Source of the DNA: Thiocapsa sp.
GTDB lineage: Bacteria; Pseudomonadota; Gammaproteobacteria; Chromatiales; Chromatiaceae
Reading direction: 5' to 3'
Assembly: GCF_018399035.1 (NCBI RefSeq)
Contig: NZ_CP073760.1
Span: 2,732,001-2,796,000, forward strand
Length of the DNA stretch: 64,000 nt
This document shows positions 19,540 through 28,949 of this stretch, piece by piece. A model generated the notes under the pieces. That model saw only the letters and a program-made list of their open reading frames with translations. It was not told the DNA's origin and ran no database searches. Positions within the stretch are counted from its first letter, which is position 1. Each line of letters begins with the position of its first letter. The translations under genes and the position numbers were made by a program.

Positions 19540-19728
19540 ACCGCGTCCAGAGCGAGATGCTCACTTTCGAGTGAGCTCGAAGTTTGGTGAATCCACGACC
19601 CTTAGCGGGGGACGCGGTTTAAAATTTTATATTTTTTAATACTTTAAACCGCGCCAGCTCCAGCGGCTCTGATATCCGCCGGGGCCGATCTCATCCAAAA
19701 ACATCGCATACCGCACTGGGCGCGGTTT
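19537..19728. repeat. TAAACCGCG element, copy D (composite), at rraA stop
   Basis: Unit 1 (19537-19621), AT spacer (19622-19644) and unit 2 (19645-19728), nearly identical to copy C. The first TAA is the rraA stop codon. Inside unit 1 a secondary hairpin GCTCACT TTCG AGTGAGC forms with a UUCG-type loop. The right end reads GCGCGGTTTTG instead of GCGGTTTA, the only copy with a damaged terminal TA. Confidence 0.9.
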
Positions 19729-19783
19729 TGTCGGGACTCTACAGAGCGGCGATCGATCCGGATACGGGCAGCGAGGCAAGACC

Positions 19784-21550
19784 ATGGCATGGACCGAGGC
19801 GAAACTGATTGCCGAGGCGATCCTCGACGGATTCGGGCGTCATTATCGACTGTTCCGCGAGATCACCGGCGGTGCGCGAGAACGCTTCGAAACAGCCGAT
19901 TGGCCGGCGGTGCAGGCCGCAGCGCGCGAGCGGATCAGCTACTACGACGAGCGGGTCGGCGAGACGGTCGCCCTGCTGCGCCGCGAGTTTCATCTGCGCG
20001 ACCCGACCGACATCCTGTGGCGCCGCGTCAAGATCGAATACATGCGCCTCCTGCCGCTGCACCACCAGCCCGAGCTCGCCGAGACCTATTACAACTCGGT
20101 GTTCTGCAGGCTTTTTGATCGGCGCTATTACAACAACAGCTACATCTTTGTGTGGCCGATGATCTCGACCGAGCACCTCGAGGCCGAGATCCCCATCTTT
20201 CGACCCTACTACCCGGCGCGCGACGGCTTCGCGCGGGTGATCGCCCGCATCCTCGGGGACATGACTTTCCGGCGTCCCTTCCGAAATCGCCGCCACGACA
20301 TCCGCTGTCTGATGCGCGCCGTACGCGACCGCTTCCCGCGCCGGCGCGCGCTGCATCAGAACTTCCAGCTCGCCGTCCTCTCCGAGCCCTTCTACCGCAA
20401 CAAGGCCGCCTACATCATCGGCAAGGCGATCAACGGGGCGGACCAGATCCCGTTCGCGATCCCGATCCTCAACGACGAGGGACACGAGGGGGCACCCGGA
20501 GGACTCTATGTCGACACCCTGCTCTCGGGCGGGGACGAGATCTCGGATGTCTTCAGCTTCTCCCGCGCCTACTTCATGGTCGACACCGAGGTACCGGCGG
20601 CGGTCGTCGATTTCCTGCGCCCCTTGATGCCGCACAAGGGCAAGGCCGAGCTCTACACCGCCATCGGCCTTCAGAAATTCGGCAAGGCGGAGTTCTATCG
20701 CGATTTCCTCAAACATCTGAGGTATTCGGCCGACGATTTCGTCATCGCCCCGGGCATCCGCGGGATGGTGATGTGCGTCTTCACGCTCCCCTCGTTCCCC
20801 TTCGTCTTCAAGGTCATCAAGGACCGGTTCCCGCCGCCGAAGGAGATGACGCGGGAGACCGTCAAGGAGAAATACCAGCTGGTCAAGCTGCACGACCGCG
20901 TCGGGCGGATGGCCGACTCCTGGGAGTATTCGCACGTCGCCTTTCCGCGTCACCGCTTCTCCGCCGCCCTCATCGAGATGCTGGAGACCGACTGCGCAAA
21001 GAGTCTGGAGTCCGACGGCGATCAGCTCATCATCAAGCATCTCTATATCGAGCGACGCATGTCGCCGCTGAATCTTTATCTGCACACCGCCGACGACGAG
21101 GACATCCGTCACGCGATCGGCGAATACGGCGACGCCATCAAGCAGCTCGCCGCAGCCAACATCTTCCCCGGCGATTTCCTCTTCAAGAACTTCGGCGTGA
21201 CGCGTCAGGGTCGCGTCGTCTTCTACGACTACGACGAGCTCTGCTACCTGACCGAGTGCCACTTTCGGGAGATTCCGCCCGCTCCCTACCCCGAGATGGA
21301 GATGGCCGAAGAGGTCTGGTACAGCGCCGGGCCGAACGACGTCTTCCCCGAGGAGTTCGAGACCTTCCTGCTGACCGACCCGCGCATCCGCAAGGTCTTC
21401 CGGGAGCTGCACAGCGAGCTGTTCGACCCGGCCTGGTGGCGGGCACGGCAGGAGCACATCCGGGCGGGGCATCTGGAAGATGTCTTTCCTTATGCCGAAG
21501 AGCGGCGTTTCGGTTACCCCGACCGGGTCGCGCCCGATCGAAACAGTTAG
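19784..21550 (+). CDS. aceK: Isocitrate dehydrogenase kinase/phosphatase
   Basis: The 588-residue bifunctional enzyme phosphorylates isocitrate dehydrogenase to divert isocitrate into the glyoxylate bypass and removes the phosphate when acetate is gone. The N-terminal regulatory half begins AEAILDGFGRHYRLFREIT and contains WRRVKIEYMRLL. The kinase half shows FPFVFKVIKDRF (ATP-binding Lys), SPLNLYLHTADDED, FPGDFLFKNFGVTRQGRVVFYDYDEL (catalytic and DYDE metal region, in two segments) and the C-terminal PEEFETFLL. The length matches the family. A GCGAGGC ribosome binding site precedes the ATG. It is not next to aceA; a repeat element separates it from rraA. Confidence 0.97.
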   Translation: MAWTEAKLIAEAILDGFGRHYRLFREITGGARERFETADWPAVQAAARERISYYDERVGETVALLRREFHLRDPTDILWRRVKIEYMRLLPLHHQPELAETYYNSVFCRLFDRRYYNNSYIFVWPMISTEHLEAEIPIFRPYYPARDGFARVIARILGDMTFRRPFRNRRHDIRCLMRAVRDRFPRRRALHQNFQLAVLSEPFYRNKAAYIIGKAINGADQIPFAIPILNDEGHEGAPGGLYVDTLLSGGDEISDVFSFSRAYFMVDTEVPAAVVDFLRPLMPHKGKAELYTAIGLQKFGKAEFYRDFLKHLRYSADDFVIAPGIRGMVMCVFTLPSFPFVFKVIKDRFPPPKEMTRETVKEKYQLVKLHDRVGRMADSWEYSHVAFPRHRFSAALIEMLETDCAKSLESDGDQLIIKHLYIERRMSPLNLYLHTADDEDIRHAIGEYGDAIKQLAAANIFPGDFLFKNFGVTRQGRVVFYDYDELCYLTECHFREIPPAPYPEMEMAEEVWYSAGPNDVFPEEFETFLLTDPRIRKVFRELHSELFDPAWWRARQEHIRAGHLEDVFPYAEERRFGYPDRVAPDRNS

Positions 21551-21600
21551 AGCAGTTCAAAAGTAAGTCAAACAACTCGACGAGAGAACACCTTTGCCGC

Positions 21601-21657
<57 letters not shown>

Positions 21658-21824
21658 TTGGAGACGGTGCTCAAGTGACTTCCGACACGTGAATCAGGAA
21701 CCTCGGCAATCGCCGAACCTCTCAACCACAGGCGCCTCGGCGCCCGAGCCGCATCACAATAAGGGGAACAGGTGTGCACGCCCGCACTCGGTAGCCCCGG
21801 TGGACCACAGAGGAGACTGGAACG

Positions 21825-22883
21825 ATGAAGACGCCTACGATCGGGATCCATCGGCTGGCCTGGAGCCTGCTGCTCTGCTGCACGCTCGCCGCGGCCGCAA
21901 GCGACGGACCCGCCGAGCTGGCCCCCGGGATGCAGAACCCCGGTTATCACGAGCAGCCGGAGTGGTTCAAGCCGTCCTTTCTGGATCTCCGCGAGGACGT
22001 CGCCGAGGCGACCGCAGAGGACAAGCGCCTGGTTCTCTATTTCTATCAGGACGGTTGCCCCTACTGCGCCAAGCTGCTGCAGGAGAACCTCGGCGATCAG
22101 TCGATCGCCCGTCTGATGCAGTCGAGCTTCGACGTCGTCGCCATCAATCTCTGGGGTGACCGGGAGGTGACCGGCCTGTCAGGGGAGCTCACCACGGAGA
22201 AACAACTCGGAGCCGACCTGAGGGTTCAGTTCACACCCACGATGCTGCTGCTCGACGAGGCCGGGCAGGTTGTTCTGCGGATCAACGGCTACTTCCCGCC
22301 CCATCGTTTCAAGGCCGCGCTCGCTTATGTCGCCGAGCGGCGCGAGCAGGTCGGCGAGTCATTCACCGACTATGCCGCCGGACTCGATTCGGCCGAGGCC
22401 AAGGGCACACTGCACACACAAGGGGGCTTCCTGACCGCACCGTTCCGGCTCGCCGACAATCGCGATGTCTCCATGCGTCCTCTGGTGGTGATGTTCGAGC
22501 AGCCCACCTGCCGAGACTGCGACGAGCTGCACGAGGACATCCTCGAGCGCGAGCCGGTCGTCTACTCGCTGAGCGCCTTCGACGGGGTGATTCTGGACAC
22601 CTACTCGCGCGACCCCGTCCAGACGGTGGACGGCCGCGAGATCCCGATCCGCGACTGGGCCGCGGAGCTCGGCATCAAGTACACACCCAGTCTGGTGTTC
22701 TTCGATGCCGCCGGGCGGGAAGTCTTCCGCACCGAGGGTTATTTCAAGGCGTTCCACATCCACGGCGCCTTGGACTATGTCGCCACAGGTGCCTACCTGT
22801 GGGAGCCGAGCTTCCAGCGCTACCTTGCCGCGCGCCGCGAGTCGTTGACCGCGCTCGGGGTCGAGGCCGATCTGATGGATTGA
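21825..22883 (+). CDS. Periplasmic protein with two thioredoxin-like domains
   Basis: The 352-residue protein has a signal peptide (cleavage near AAAAS, residue ~26), an N-terminal thioredoxin-fold domain with active site CPYC at residues 78-81 and cis-Pro in QFTPTMLLLD, and a second domain with CRDC at 229-232 and cis-Pro in KYTPSLVFFD. Tandem domains of this kind (SoxW/thioredoxin_7-like) reduce or oxidise periplasmic disulfides, and sulfur bacteria use such proteins around Sox or Dsr chemistry. The actual partner is unknown. The ATG follows AGAGGAGAC. It stands alone, converging on DUF2207. Confidence 0.85.
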   Translation: MKTPTIGIHRLAWSLLLCCTLAAAASDGPAELAPGMQNPGYHEQPEWFKPSFLDLREDVAEATAEDKRLVLYFYQDGCPYCAKLLQENLGDQSIARLMQSSFDVVAINLWGDREVTGLSGELTTEKQLGADLRVQFTPTMLLLDEAGQVVLRINGYFPPHRFKAALAYVAERREQVGESFTDYAAGLDSAEAKGTLHTQGGFLTAPFRLADNRDVSMRPLVVMFEQPTCRDCDELHEDILEREPVVYSLSAFDGVILDTYSRDPVQTVDGREIPIRDWAAELGIKYTPSLVFFDAAGREVFRTEGYFKAFHIHGALDYVATGAYLWEPSFQRYLAARRESLTALGVEADLMD

Positions 22884-22963
22884 CCTCGGGCACGGCGGGT
22901 CGGTCACCCGTACCGGAAGAGCGACCGATCCAAGGCGATTTCCGGGAAAACATCGACCAACCT

Positions 22964-22987
22964 GTAGGCGACTGAAGTCGCCCCTAC
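22964..22987. repeat. Short palindrome of the GTAGGGGCGA family
   Basis: GTAGGCGACT pairs imperfectly with AGTCGCCCCTAC. It lies between the convergent thioredoxin and DUF2207 genes and overlaps the last codons of the latter. A related palindrome is at 49862. Confidence 0.5.
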
Positions 22988-24795
22988 CGCCCGCGCCCTC
23001 CACCGCCGCCCCCGCCGCCGCCGGACGAGCCACCGCCACCTCCGCCCGAGCTGCTGCCGGGCGGTGTCGCGGAGGACGCAATCTGACGACTCAGGGTCTG
23101 GCCGAGCGACCGGCTCATGCGCGAGAGGTCACCGGCGCTGCCGCGGCCTCGATACCAGTGTATGGCGCCGGCGGCGGACGCCGCAGCCGCGGCGCCGACG
23201 GCCAGCGTGAACTTGCGGGTCCAGGCCTCTTCGACATCCAGGGCGAGCGCATAGGGCAAGAGCGCTTCGTAGCGTTCGGCATCCAGCATGGGCGGTGCAT
23301 CGCTGCCCGGTCCCGGGAGCGCCTTCAACTCGTCGCGCTCGGCGACACTCAGGTAGAGCTTCAAACCCTCGATCCGGTCGAGCAGCCGCCGGCCCTCGGT
23401 GGTCGGGGCCTTCAGCAGCCAAGCAAAGAGGCCATGGGCACCGACCGCGAGCCCGAACAGGACGAGCATGGCCGGTATCCCGTCTCCGCCCGCGACCATC
23501 CAGGCCAACACCCCGTAGAGCACGGAGAAGGCGATTCCCAAGCCGAGCTTGCCGCCGTTGACGAGAAAAAAGCGCGGGCTGTAGAGCTGCGCGAGGCTCT
23601 GCGTGTGTCCGCTCTGCGCCGGTCCGACCCGATCCGCCTGCGTGTTGGTCAGCACCAGCTGATCGCCCTTGGCGAAGAGCAGCCGGAGCAGGGTCGCTTG
23701 ACTCGGCGTGAGTGCGGCCGGGTCGGCGCCGCGCAAACGCTCGAGTCGCCACGCCTCGCGCCAACCGGCCTTTTCCTGATGGATCACCACATGGCCCTTC
23801 ACGGCCGTCTCGACCAGATCGGCGGCAAAGCAGCGGTGGTCGTAGCCCATCCGACTCAGATAGCGCAGACCCGCGGGCGAATGTCCATCCGGGGGACGGT
23901 AGTGCGGAAAGATCGGGCCGGCCTGCGGATCGCGCCCGACGCGCCACCAAGTGGTCCCGTAATAGGCGAGCAGCAGGATGAGCCCGACCAGGGCGACCAG
24001 CACCCCACGATTGTCGTACAGCAGCCAGCCGAGACGGCGGGCATCCGTCGGCTCCGCGATCAGACCTTTCGGGAATCCGGCAACGATGGTCAGACCCTCG
24101 GCAACACCCAGGGGTCGTGTCGTCGCAAAGCGGATCTCGTCGGGCGCGACGACCTCGGCGACCAGGTCTCGACCGACGGCGCCCTGAGGCCCCGTATAGC
24201 CCTCGGCCGTGAGGTCCGCGATCGGGACCTCGGCCGGAAGCCGCACCCTGGCGCTCGCCGCGAGGATCGGAAAGATCCAACCGGTGCCGGTAACGTTCCA
24301 GTAGAGCTCGTCGTGCCCCTCGAAGAACCCGAGCTGGCGGGTCGTGCGATAGCGAATGCGGTAAGTGTAGGTCGCCGGAACGGCGAGAAGATCGTCGTTG
24401 CCGGTGTTGATCTCCACGCCGTTGGAGACGCGCTCGATAAAGTTGGGCTCCGGCTTGCCGTCGCGCTCCACGCCGAGCAGCTCGAAACCGACCCGGACCT
24501 GGTTGCCGAGCCGGTCGCGATAGCGAGTCGGAAACTCGCGCACGATGCCGCGGCGGATCTCGCGGCCCTCGGCGCGAATGGCGATGGTCTCGGTCACCTC
24601 GAGGCTGCCGTCGGGCTGAATCGAGAGATCGCTGTGGAAGGAGAGGATCTCCTCGGCGGCACCGGCCTGTGCGCTGACCCCGAGCAGGAGCAGAGGTAGG
24701 AGCATGAGGAGCCATCGCCTCCTCGGGGTAAACCATCCCTGAATCCGGGGCAACGCGATGCACCCGGCAACCCGAACGGGAAGGCCCTCGATCAT
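22984..24795 (-). CDS. DUF2207 membrane protein with Gly/Ser-rich tail
   Basis: A 603-residue envelope protein. A signal sequence (hydrophobic core WLLMLLPLLLLGVSA near residues 27-41) is followed by the DUF2207 extracytoplasmic beta domain (EILSFHSDLSIQPDGSLEV onward), then membrane helices near residues 265-285, 410-450 and 530-545. The C-terminus ends in a Gly/Ser tail of the SGGGGGGSSGGG type, common in this family. It overlaps the upstream lemA-like gene by 4 bases (ATGA), the standard LemA-DUF2207 pairing. Function is unknown; envelope maintenance is inferred. Confidence 0.88.
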   Translation of the reverse strand: MIEGLPVRVAGCIALPRIQGWFTPRRRWLLMLLPLLLLGVSAQAGAAEEILSFHSDLSIQPDGSLEVTETIAIRAEGREIRRGIVREFPTRYRDRLGNQVRVGFELLGVERDGKPEPNFIERVSNGVEINTGNDDLLAVPATYTYRIRYRTTRQLGFFEGHDELYWNVTGTGWIFPILAASARVRLPAEVPIADLTAEGYTGPQGAVGRDLVAEVVAPDEIRFATTRPLGVAEGLTIVAGFPKGLIAEPTDARRLGWLLYDNRGVLVALVGLILLLAYYGTTWWRVGRDPQAGPIFPHYRPPDGHSPAGLRYLSRMGYDHRCFAADLVETAVKGHVVIHQEKAGWREAWRLERLRGADPAALTPSQATLLRLLFAKGDQLVLTNTQADRVGPAQSGHTQSLAQLYSPRFFLVNGGKLGLGIAFSVLYGVLAWMVAGGDGIPAMLVLFGLAVGAHGLFAWLLKAPTTEGRRLLDRIEGLKLYLSVAERDELKALPGPGSDAPPMLDAERYEALLPYALALDVEEAWTRKFTLAVGAAAAASAAGAIHWYRGRGSAGDLSRMSRSLGQTLSRQIASSATPPGSSSGGGGGGSSGGGGGGGGGRGR

Positions 24796-25343
24796 GTCTT
24801 GTCCTCGAGTCGCGGTACCGCACGCTCGGACGCGCGGGCCAGATAGAATTCGGCCGATGCAAATCCGAACAGCCGGGCGATCAGCAGGTCCGGCACCTTT
24901 TGAATGCCGTCGTTCAACTCGCGCACCGCGCCGTTGTAGAAACGGCGTGCGTATTGGAGATGCTCCTCGACATCGACGAGATCGCGCTGAAGGCGCAGAA
25001 AATTCTCGCTCGCCTTGAGATCCGGATAGGCCTCCTCGAGCAGGATCAACCGACCGAGCGACTGCTCGAGTGCCGCCTCCAGGCTCGCCAGCTCGGCGGG
25101 ACTTTCCGTCTCCACTGCACGGGTGCGCAGCGCCGCGACGGCCGTAAAGAGTGTCTGCTCATGCGCCGCATAACCGCGCACCGCCTCGACCAACATGGGG
25201 ATCAGGTCGTGACGCCGTGTGAGCTGAACATCGATATCGCTCCAAGCCGCACGGACGCGATTGCGCAGACGCACCAAGCGATTGAAGATCCAGAGACCCC
25301 AGACGAGCGGGATCAGCAGGAGTGCCGTGAACCCGTAGACCAT
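24792..25343 (-). CDS. lemA: LemA family protein
   Basis: The 183-residue protein has one N-terminal transmembrane helix (MVYGFTALLLIPLVWGLWIF) and a cytoplasmic or periplasmic helical bundle. The LemA core is clear: FNRLVRLRNRVRAAWSDIDV, QLTRRHDLIPMLVEAVRGYA, YPDLKASENFLRLQRDLVD and the final YNGAVRELNDGIQKVPDLLIA. LemA proteins are widespread, and their role is undefined. It is translationally coupled to DUF2207 and lies 58 bases after the lytic transglycosylase gene, probably in one minus-strand operon. Confidence 0.92.
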   Translation of the reverse strand: MVYGFTALLLIPLVWGLWIFNRLVRLRNRVRAAWSDIDVQLTRRHDLIPMLVEAVRGYAAHEQTLFTAVAALRTRAVETESPAELASLEAALEQSLGRLILLEEAYPDLKASENFLRLQRDLVDVEEHLQYARRFYNGAVRELNDGIQKVPDLLIARLFGFASAEFYLARASERAVPRLEDKT

Positions 25344-25401
25344 GTGCCGAGACTCCTCTCGAGCGATGCCGATGCCGACGATGCGCCGTCCGTAACCGGA
25401 A

Positions 25402-26241
25402 TCAGGGCCGACCGGTCGCGCCCAGCTCGAACATCGGCTTGCTCTCGGGACCCACTTCGTGAAGGGCCGGGTTGAGGCGCCGCAGGTCGAGCGTCGGCTT
25501 GACCTTGAGCGACAACAGCGACGGATCCAGGTATTTTTTCATCAGACGTCGCGCCTTGCCCAAGTCGCGCGTCCCGCGCAGGGTCCGTACCTGATTCAAG
25601 GCCACCTGTGTGGGCTGAGTCCCGCCGTTGCGGCGGTAATAGGTGATCACCGCCTCGGTATAGTTGAGCGTCTCGAGATAGGTCACCTGGCTGTTGGTAC
25701 GATCGACCACGCCTTCGCCGGCGTTGTAGGCCATGATGACCCGACCGTAGTCGTTGTTGTATTTGCGCAGGAGACGCTTGAGGTGACGTGTGCCGGTGTC
25801 GAGGTTGATCTTGGGGTCGAAGAGATCGGCGAGCGAGGTGACCCCGTAGTCCGCCGCCGTCGGCGGCATCAACTGCATCAGCCCGACCGCGCCTGCGCGG
25901 GAAACCGCGTGGGCGTTGTAGTTCGATTCCGCCGCGACCACCGCGCGCACCAATTCCTCCTCGACCCCATGTCGCCGAGCGACCGCCGGGATCATGGCGA
26001 TGACCTCCGCACGGCTCGGACGCGGTCCGTTCGGCGCCACCGGCTTGGCGGGAGCGGCCTTGGCGGGCTTGAGGGTGTCGGCCTCGATCTTGGCTGACTC
26101 CGTCCGGGCCTGCGGCGTCTCGGCGCCCTCCGTCGAGGTCGATTTACCGGCCAGACTGGCCCAAGAGACGAGCGGCCAAAAGGCCAGCGCCAGAAACGCC
26201 AGGCGTCGGACCCGCTGTCGATCGGCACCGAAGGATGTCAT
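25402..26241 (-). CDS. Lytic transglycosylase (Slt/MltC-type, signal peptide)
   Basis: A 279-residue periplasmic murein lytic transglycosylase. An N-terminal hydrophobic signal (FLALAFWPLVSWASLA) is followed by a Pro/Ala-rich linker and the SLT domain (~110-215) with catalytic Glu in AVVAAESNYNAHAVSRAG, then GLMQLMPPTAADYGV and IMAYNAGEGVVDRT. The enzyme cleaves the MurNAc-GlcNAc bond to give 1,6-anhydro ends. It starts within the stop of the glycosyltransferase-like gene (ATGA overlap), showing coupling. A longer frame continues upstream but only shadows that gene. Confidence 0.9.
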   Translation of the reverse strand: MTSFGADRQRVRRLAFLALAFWPLVSWASLAGKSTSTEGAETPQARTESAKIEADTLKPAKAAPAKPVAPNGPRPSRAEVIAMIPAVARRHGVEEELVRAVVAAESNYNAHAVSRAGAVGLMQLMPPTAADYGVTSLADLFDPKINLDTGTRHLKRLLRKYNNDYGRVIMAYNAGEGVVDRTNSQVTYLETLNYTEAVITYYRRNGGTQPTQVALNQVRTLRGTRDLGKARRLMKKYLDPSLLSLKVKPTLDLRRLNPALHEVGPESKPMFELGATGRP

Positions 26242-27404
26242 GACCCCTCCACCACTGAGGTTGGCAAGGTGGCGCCCGTCGAACCGGAGTGCGCGACCCG
26301 GAACGCATGACCCGCAGGACGGAGCCGGTGTACCAGCAGGGGCTCCAGAAGATCCGCCACCTCCGCAATGCCGGTCGGCTCCACGGCAGGCGGTCGATCG
26401 GCGGTGCGCAACGCATGGATGGCCTCGGCGAGGTGTCCCGCCAGAAGATCCTCCCGCGTGATCTCGCGCGTCGGCATCCGCTCTGCCAGCCAGGGTATCA
26501 GGGCGGCTTCCTCCGGCCAATCGCCGCGCTTGACATAGAGGACGGGGATTCGGTTGACGGCGGCCTCGGCATAGCTGCCGTAGCCGGGCTTGCACAGCAT
26601 GAGATCGCAGGAGGACATGACGTCGTCCGGCACCCGCAGCCCCAGCGAAGAAATCCCGGTCGCATCGCGCCTCTGACCGCCGGGAAGATCTTGAGCCAAC
26701 CAATGGACTTGGTCCTGCTCGGGCCACATCGCGAGCGGATCGAACCCCTCGAATCCACCGAATTGAATCAGGGCGAAGGGGCGATCGGGGGGCACGCCGC
26801 AGCGTGCGCGCAACGCATCCCGACGATCCGGATAACGGCTCGCGATGGGGCCGACATCGATCGCATTCGGCAGCCAGGACATGGGCATCGAGGGGGCCGG
26901 TCGGATGAAAAGCTCGGCCGCGGCATAGACCGCCCGCATCCGCGCCATCACAGATGCGGGGACCTGATCGGCCACCGGACTCTCGCGCAGGATGTCGTAC
27001 CAGTTGAGCGAGCACAGCGCCACCGCCGGGATGCCCGCCCGCCGCGCCGCATCGAGCGGCAGCCAGGGCACATCGGCCAAGACCAGGTCAGGCGCCGCAC
27101 GGCGCAACAGTGAGGTCTCGCGCTCGAGTCGCCGTTCGTAGTCGGCCTCGAAATCCGCATATCGGATCAGGCTTTCCGACCAGCGGGTGCCGAGCGGGCC
27201 GTCCATGAGCAGGCCGATATCCGTCGCCTCCTGGATCTGCGTAAACCCGGGCGGCAGTCGGCTGCGCGCCAAGCCCGGATCGATGTCGCTCTGCAGGGTG
27301 ATCCGCAGACCGGGGAAACGCCGCGCCAGCTCATGGACGACCGGCGCCACCTGCGCCAGATGCCCGTACCCGTGGGCGGTCACGGCAAGGAAAAGATGGG
27401 ACAT
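26238..27404 (-). CDS. GT-B-like glycosyltransferase (MurG-type fold), function unassigned
   Basis: A 388-residue protein resembling MurG/UDP-glycosyltransferase superfamily proteins. It has an N-terminal Gly/His-rich loop (AVTAHGYGHLAQVAPVVHEL), a second-half Rossmann-like core, and near the C-terminal domain CDLMLCKPGYGSYAEAAVNRIPVLYV, the acceptor/donor pocket region where MurG has a Gly-rich motif. No specific substrate can be named. It sits between psd (31 bases upstream) and the lytic transglycosylase (4-base overlap), suggesting an envelope or glycan role. Confidence 0.7.
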   Translation of the reverse strand: MSHLFLAVTAHGYGHLAQVAPVVHELARRFPGLRITLQSDIDPGLARSRLPPGFTQIQEATDIGLLMDGPLGTRWSESLIRYADFEADYERRLERETSLLRRAAPDLVLADVPWLPLDAARRAGIPAVALCSLNWYDILRESPVADQVPASVMARMRAVYAAAELFIRPAPSMPMSWLPNAIDVGPIASRYPDRRDALRARCGVPPDRPFALIQFGGFEGFDPLAMWPEQDQVHWLAQDLPGGQRRDATGISSLGLRVPDDVMSSCDLMLCKPGYGSYAEAAVNRIPVLYVKRGDWPEEAALIPWLAERMPTREITREDLLAGHLAEAIHALRTADRPPAVEPTGIAEVADLLEPLLVHRLRPAGHAFRVAHSGSTGATLPTSVVEGS

Positions 27405-27435
27405 GTAAGCGCCTCCGGTTCGCTTCGGGCTCGCG

Positions 27436-28335
27436 TCAGGACTCGACGTGCTCGGACGCCGCGGCGGGGCGGCCGAGCCGCTGCCCGAGTCGAACCTTGC
27501 AGCCCGGCGCGAGCGTCTCGTCCAGCTGCACCCTGCCCGGCTCGAAGAGCAGGATCACGGTCGAGCCCAGATTGAAGCGGCCCATCTCGGCGCCGCGTTC
27601 GAGCCGGACCGATCCGGCTCCGGTGCCCGTATTCGCGCCCCGACTCCGGTCTCGTGCAGGCGTGACCTCGCCGGCCCAGACGGTCTCGATCCCGCCGACG
27701 AAGATGGCCCCGACCAGGACCATCGCCATTGCGCCGACATCGGTCTCGAATCGGCACGCTACCCGCTCGTTGCGGGCGAACAGCCGCGGCACCAGATCCG
27801 CAGTGACGTTGTTCACGCTGAACAGCCGTCCCGGGATGTGGTGCATCCAGGCGAGATCGCCGCCGAGCGGCATGTGGATCCGGTGGTAATCGCTCGGCGC
27901 AAGATAGATGGTCGCGAAGGTACCGCCGTCGAAGACCCGTGCCCGCTCGGGGTCTCCCCCGAGGAGCTCCTCGACGCTGTAATCCCGACCTTTCGCCTGG
28001 ATCACACGGCCCGCGGTGATCCGACCGCTCTGACTGATCGTGCCGTCGACGGGGCTCACCACCGCCAGCGCGTCCGGATCGAGCGGCCGCGCATCGGGTC
28101 TCAGCGCGCGGGTAAAAAAGGCGTTGAAATGCACATAGGTCTTCGCGTTCGGCGCCGCTGCCTCGGTCATATCGATCCTGTAGAGACGCAGGACGGTCGC
28201 GATGAGCAGATCCTTGAGCGGACGCCACCGAACGCGCGCCAGCCGATACATGAGGGCCGACAAGAGGTGCTGGGGAAGAAGGTGCTGAAGGGCGACGAAG
28301 AGTCGCGCTCCCAAGCCCCGGACGGGTTCCGTCAT
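27436..28335 (-). CDS. psd: Phosphatidylserine decarboxylase
   Basis: The 299-residue proenzyme makes phosphatidylethanolamine at the inner membrane. The self-cleavage motif LGST lies at residues 256-259, where Ser becomes the pyruvoyl group. The conserved Asp97 (SPVDG) and His151 (SDYHRIHMP) of the autocleavage triad are present, as is FFTRALRPDARP. The length fits the bacterial type I family. It overlaps the upstream thioredoxin-like gene by 4 bases, so the two are coupled. Confidence 0.96.
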   Translation of the reverse strand: MTEPVRGLGARLFVALQHLLPQHLLSALMYRLARVRWRPLKDLLIATVLRLYRIDMTEAAAPNAKTYVHFNAFFTRALRPDARPLDPDALAVVSPVDGTISQSGRITAGRVIQAKGRDYSVEELLGGDPERARVFDGGTFATIYLAPSDYHRIHMPLGGDLAWMHHIPGRLFSVNNVTADLVPRLFARNERVACRFETDVGAMAMVLVGAIFVGGIETVWAGEVTPARDRSRGANTGTGAGSVRLERGAEMGRFNLGSTVILLFEPGRVQLDETLAPGCKVRLGQRLGRPAAASEHVES

Positions 28336-28949
28336 GGTGTCTCCGGCAATAAGAGGTCCGAGCCGGCGTGGATGGCCTTCAGATCTTCGGCCATTTGCGC
28401 GCCGTCTTGGGTCTCGGGAAGGAAGGCAAGCACATATCCGCCCGGTGCAACGACGAAGATCGCCGGTGTCTCCGCGCCGCCGAGGCCGATATCGGCGCGA
28501 AGACGCTCGATCTGCTCGGCCTCGCCGCCGAGTATCTTCAGCGCAGGCAAAAGACCGGCGAAATCCCGGGAAACGGTGGAATCATCCCCGGTGGTGACGA
28601 GGACCAAGCGCAGTTGTTTGCGCAAGGGGCGCTCGTCGGCCACCCGGTTGTAGACATCGATCAGACGCTGGACGGCAAGTTGTCCGGAGGCGCGCGACAG
28701 ATCGCCGAAGGCGAGCAGGGTCCAGCCTTGCGAGAGATCCTGTTGGCCGAACGGATTACCGAGGGCCTCCCGGAGCTCGAATTCCGGCAGGCTCGCAGGC
28801 GGTCGGATCAGCAACCCGCCGATCACCGGCGGTGCAGCGCTGCGAGGCTGGTACTGATTCCCCCACTGGTAGGCCAGGACGAACAGCGAGATGGCAGCGA
28901 GGATCAGGGCCAGGCGGATCCAGAGAGGGTGTCGGTTCCGCAGGAACAT
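28332..28949 (-). CDS. Membrane-anchored thioredoxin-fold protein (SCO1/SenC-like)
   Basis: A 205-residue protein with an N-terminal transmembrane helix (LWIRLALILAAISLFVLAYQ) and a periplasmic domain with a thioredoxin-like layout: LSQGWTLLAFGDLSR, then KQLRLVLVTTGDD and TPAIFVVAPGGYVLAFLPE. The layout is close to SCO1/SenC copper chaperones, but the CxxxC metal site is absent: the motif position reads FGDLSRASG. It is therefore probably a redox-inactive or repurposed member. It heads the psd operon. The ATG at 28949 starts just before the helix; an upstream open frame lacks similarity. Confidence 0.65.
   Translation of the reverse strand: MFLRNRHPLWIRLALILAAISLFVLAYQWGNQYQPRSAAPPVIGGLLIRPPASLPEFELREALGNPFGQQDLSQGWTLLAFGDLSRASGQLAVQRLIDVYNRVADERPLRKQLRLVLVTTGDDSTVSRDFAGLLPALKILGGEAEQIERLRADIGLGGAETPAIFVVAPGGYVLAFLPETQDGAQMAEDLKAIHAGSDLLLPETP

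Noticed and set aside
19739..21472. 577-codon antisense frame over aceK
   Set aside because: Mirror of a strongly recognised gene; long antisense frames are common at this GC content. The same applies to the long antisense frames over dnaE (57070-59376), fba and pgk.
28332..28949. Genuine SCO1/SenC copper chaperone
   Set aside because: The CxxxC metal site is absent; only the fold resemblance is kept in the call.
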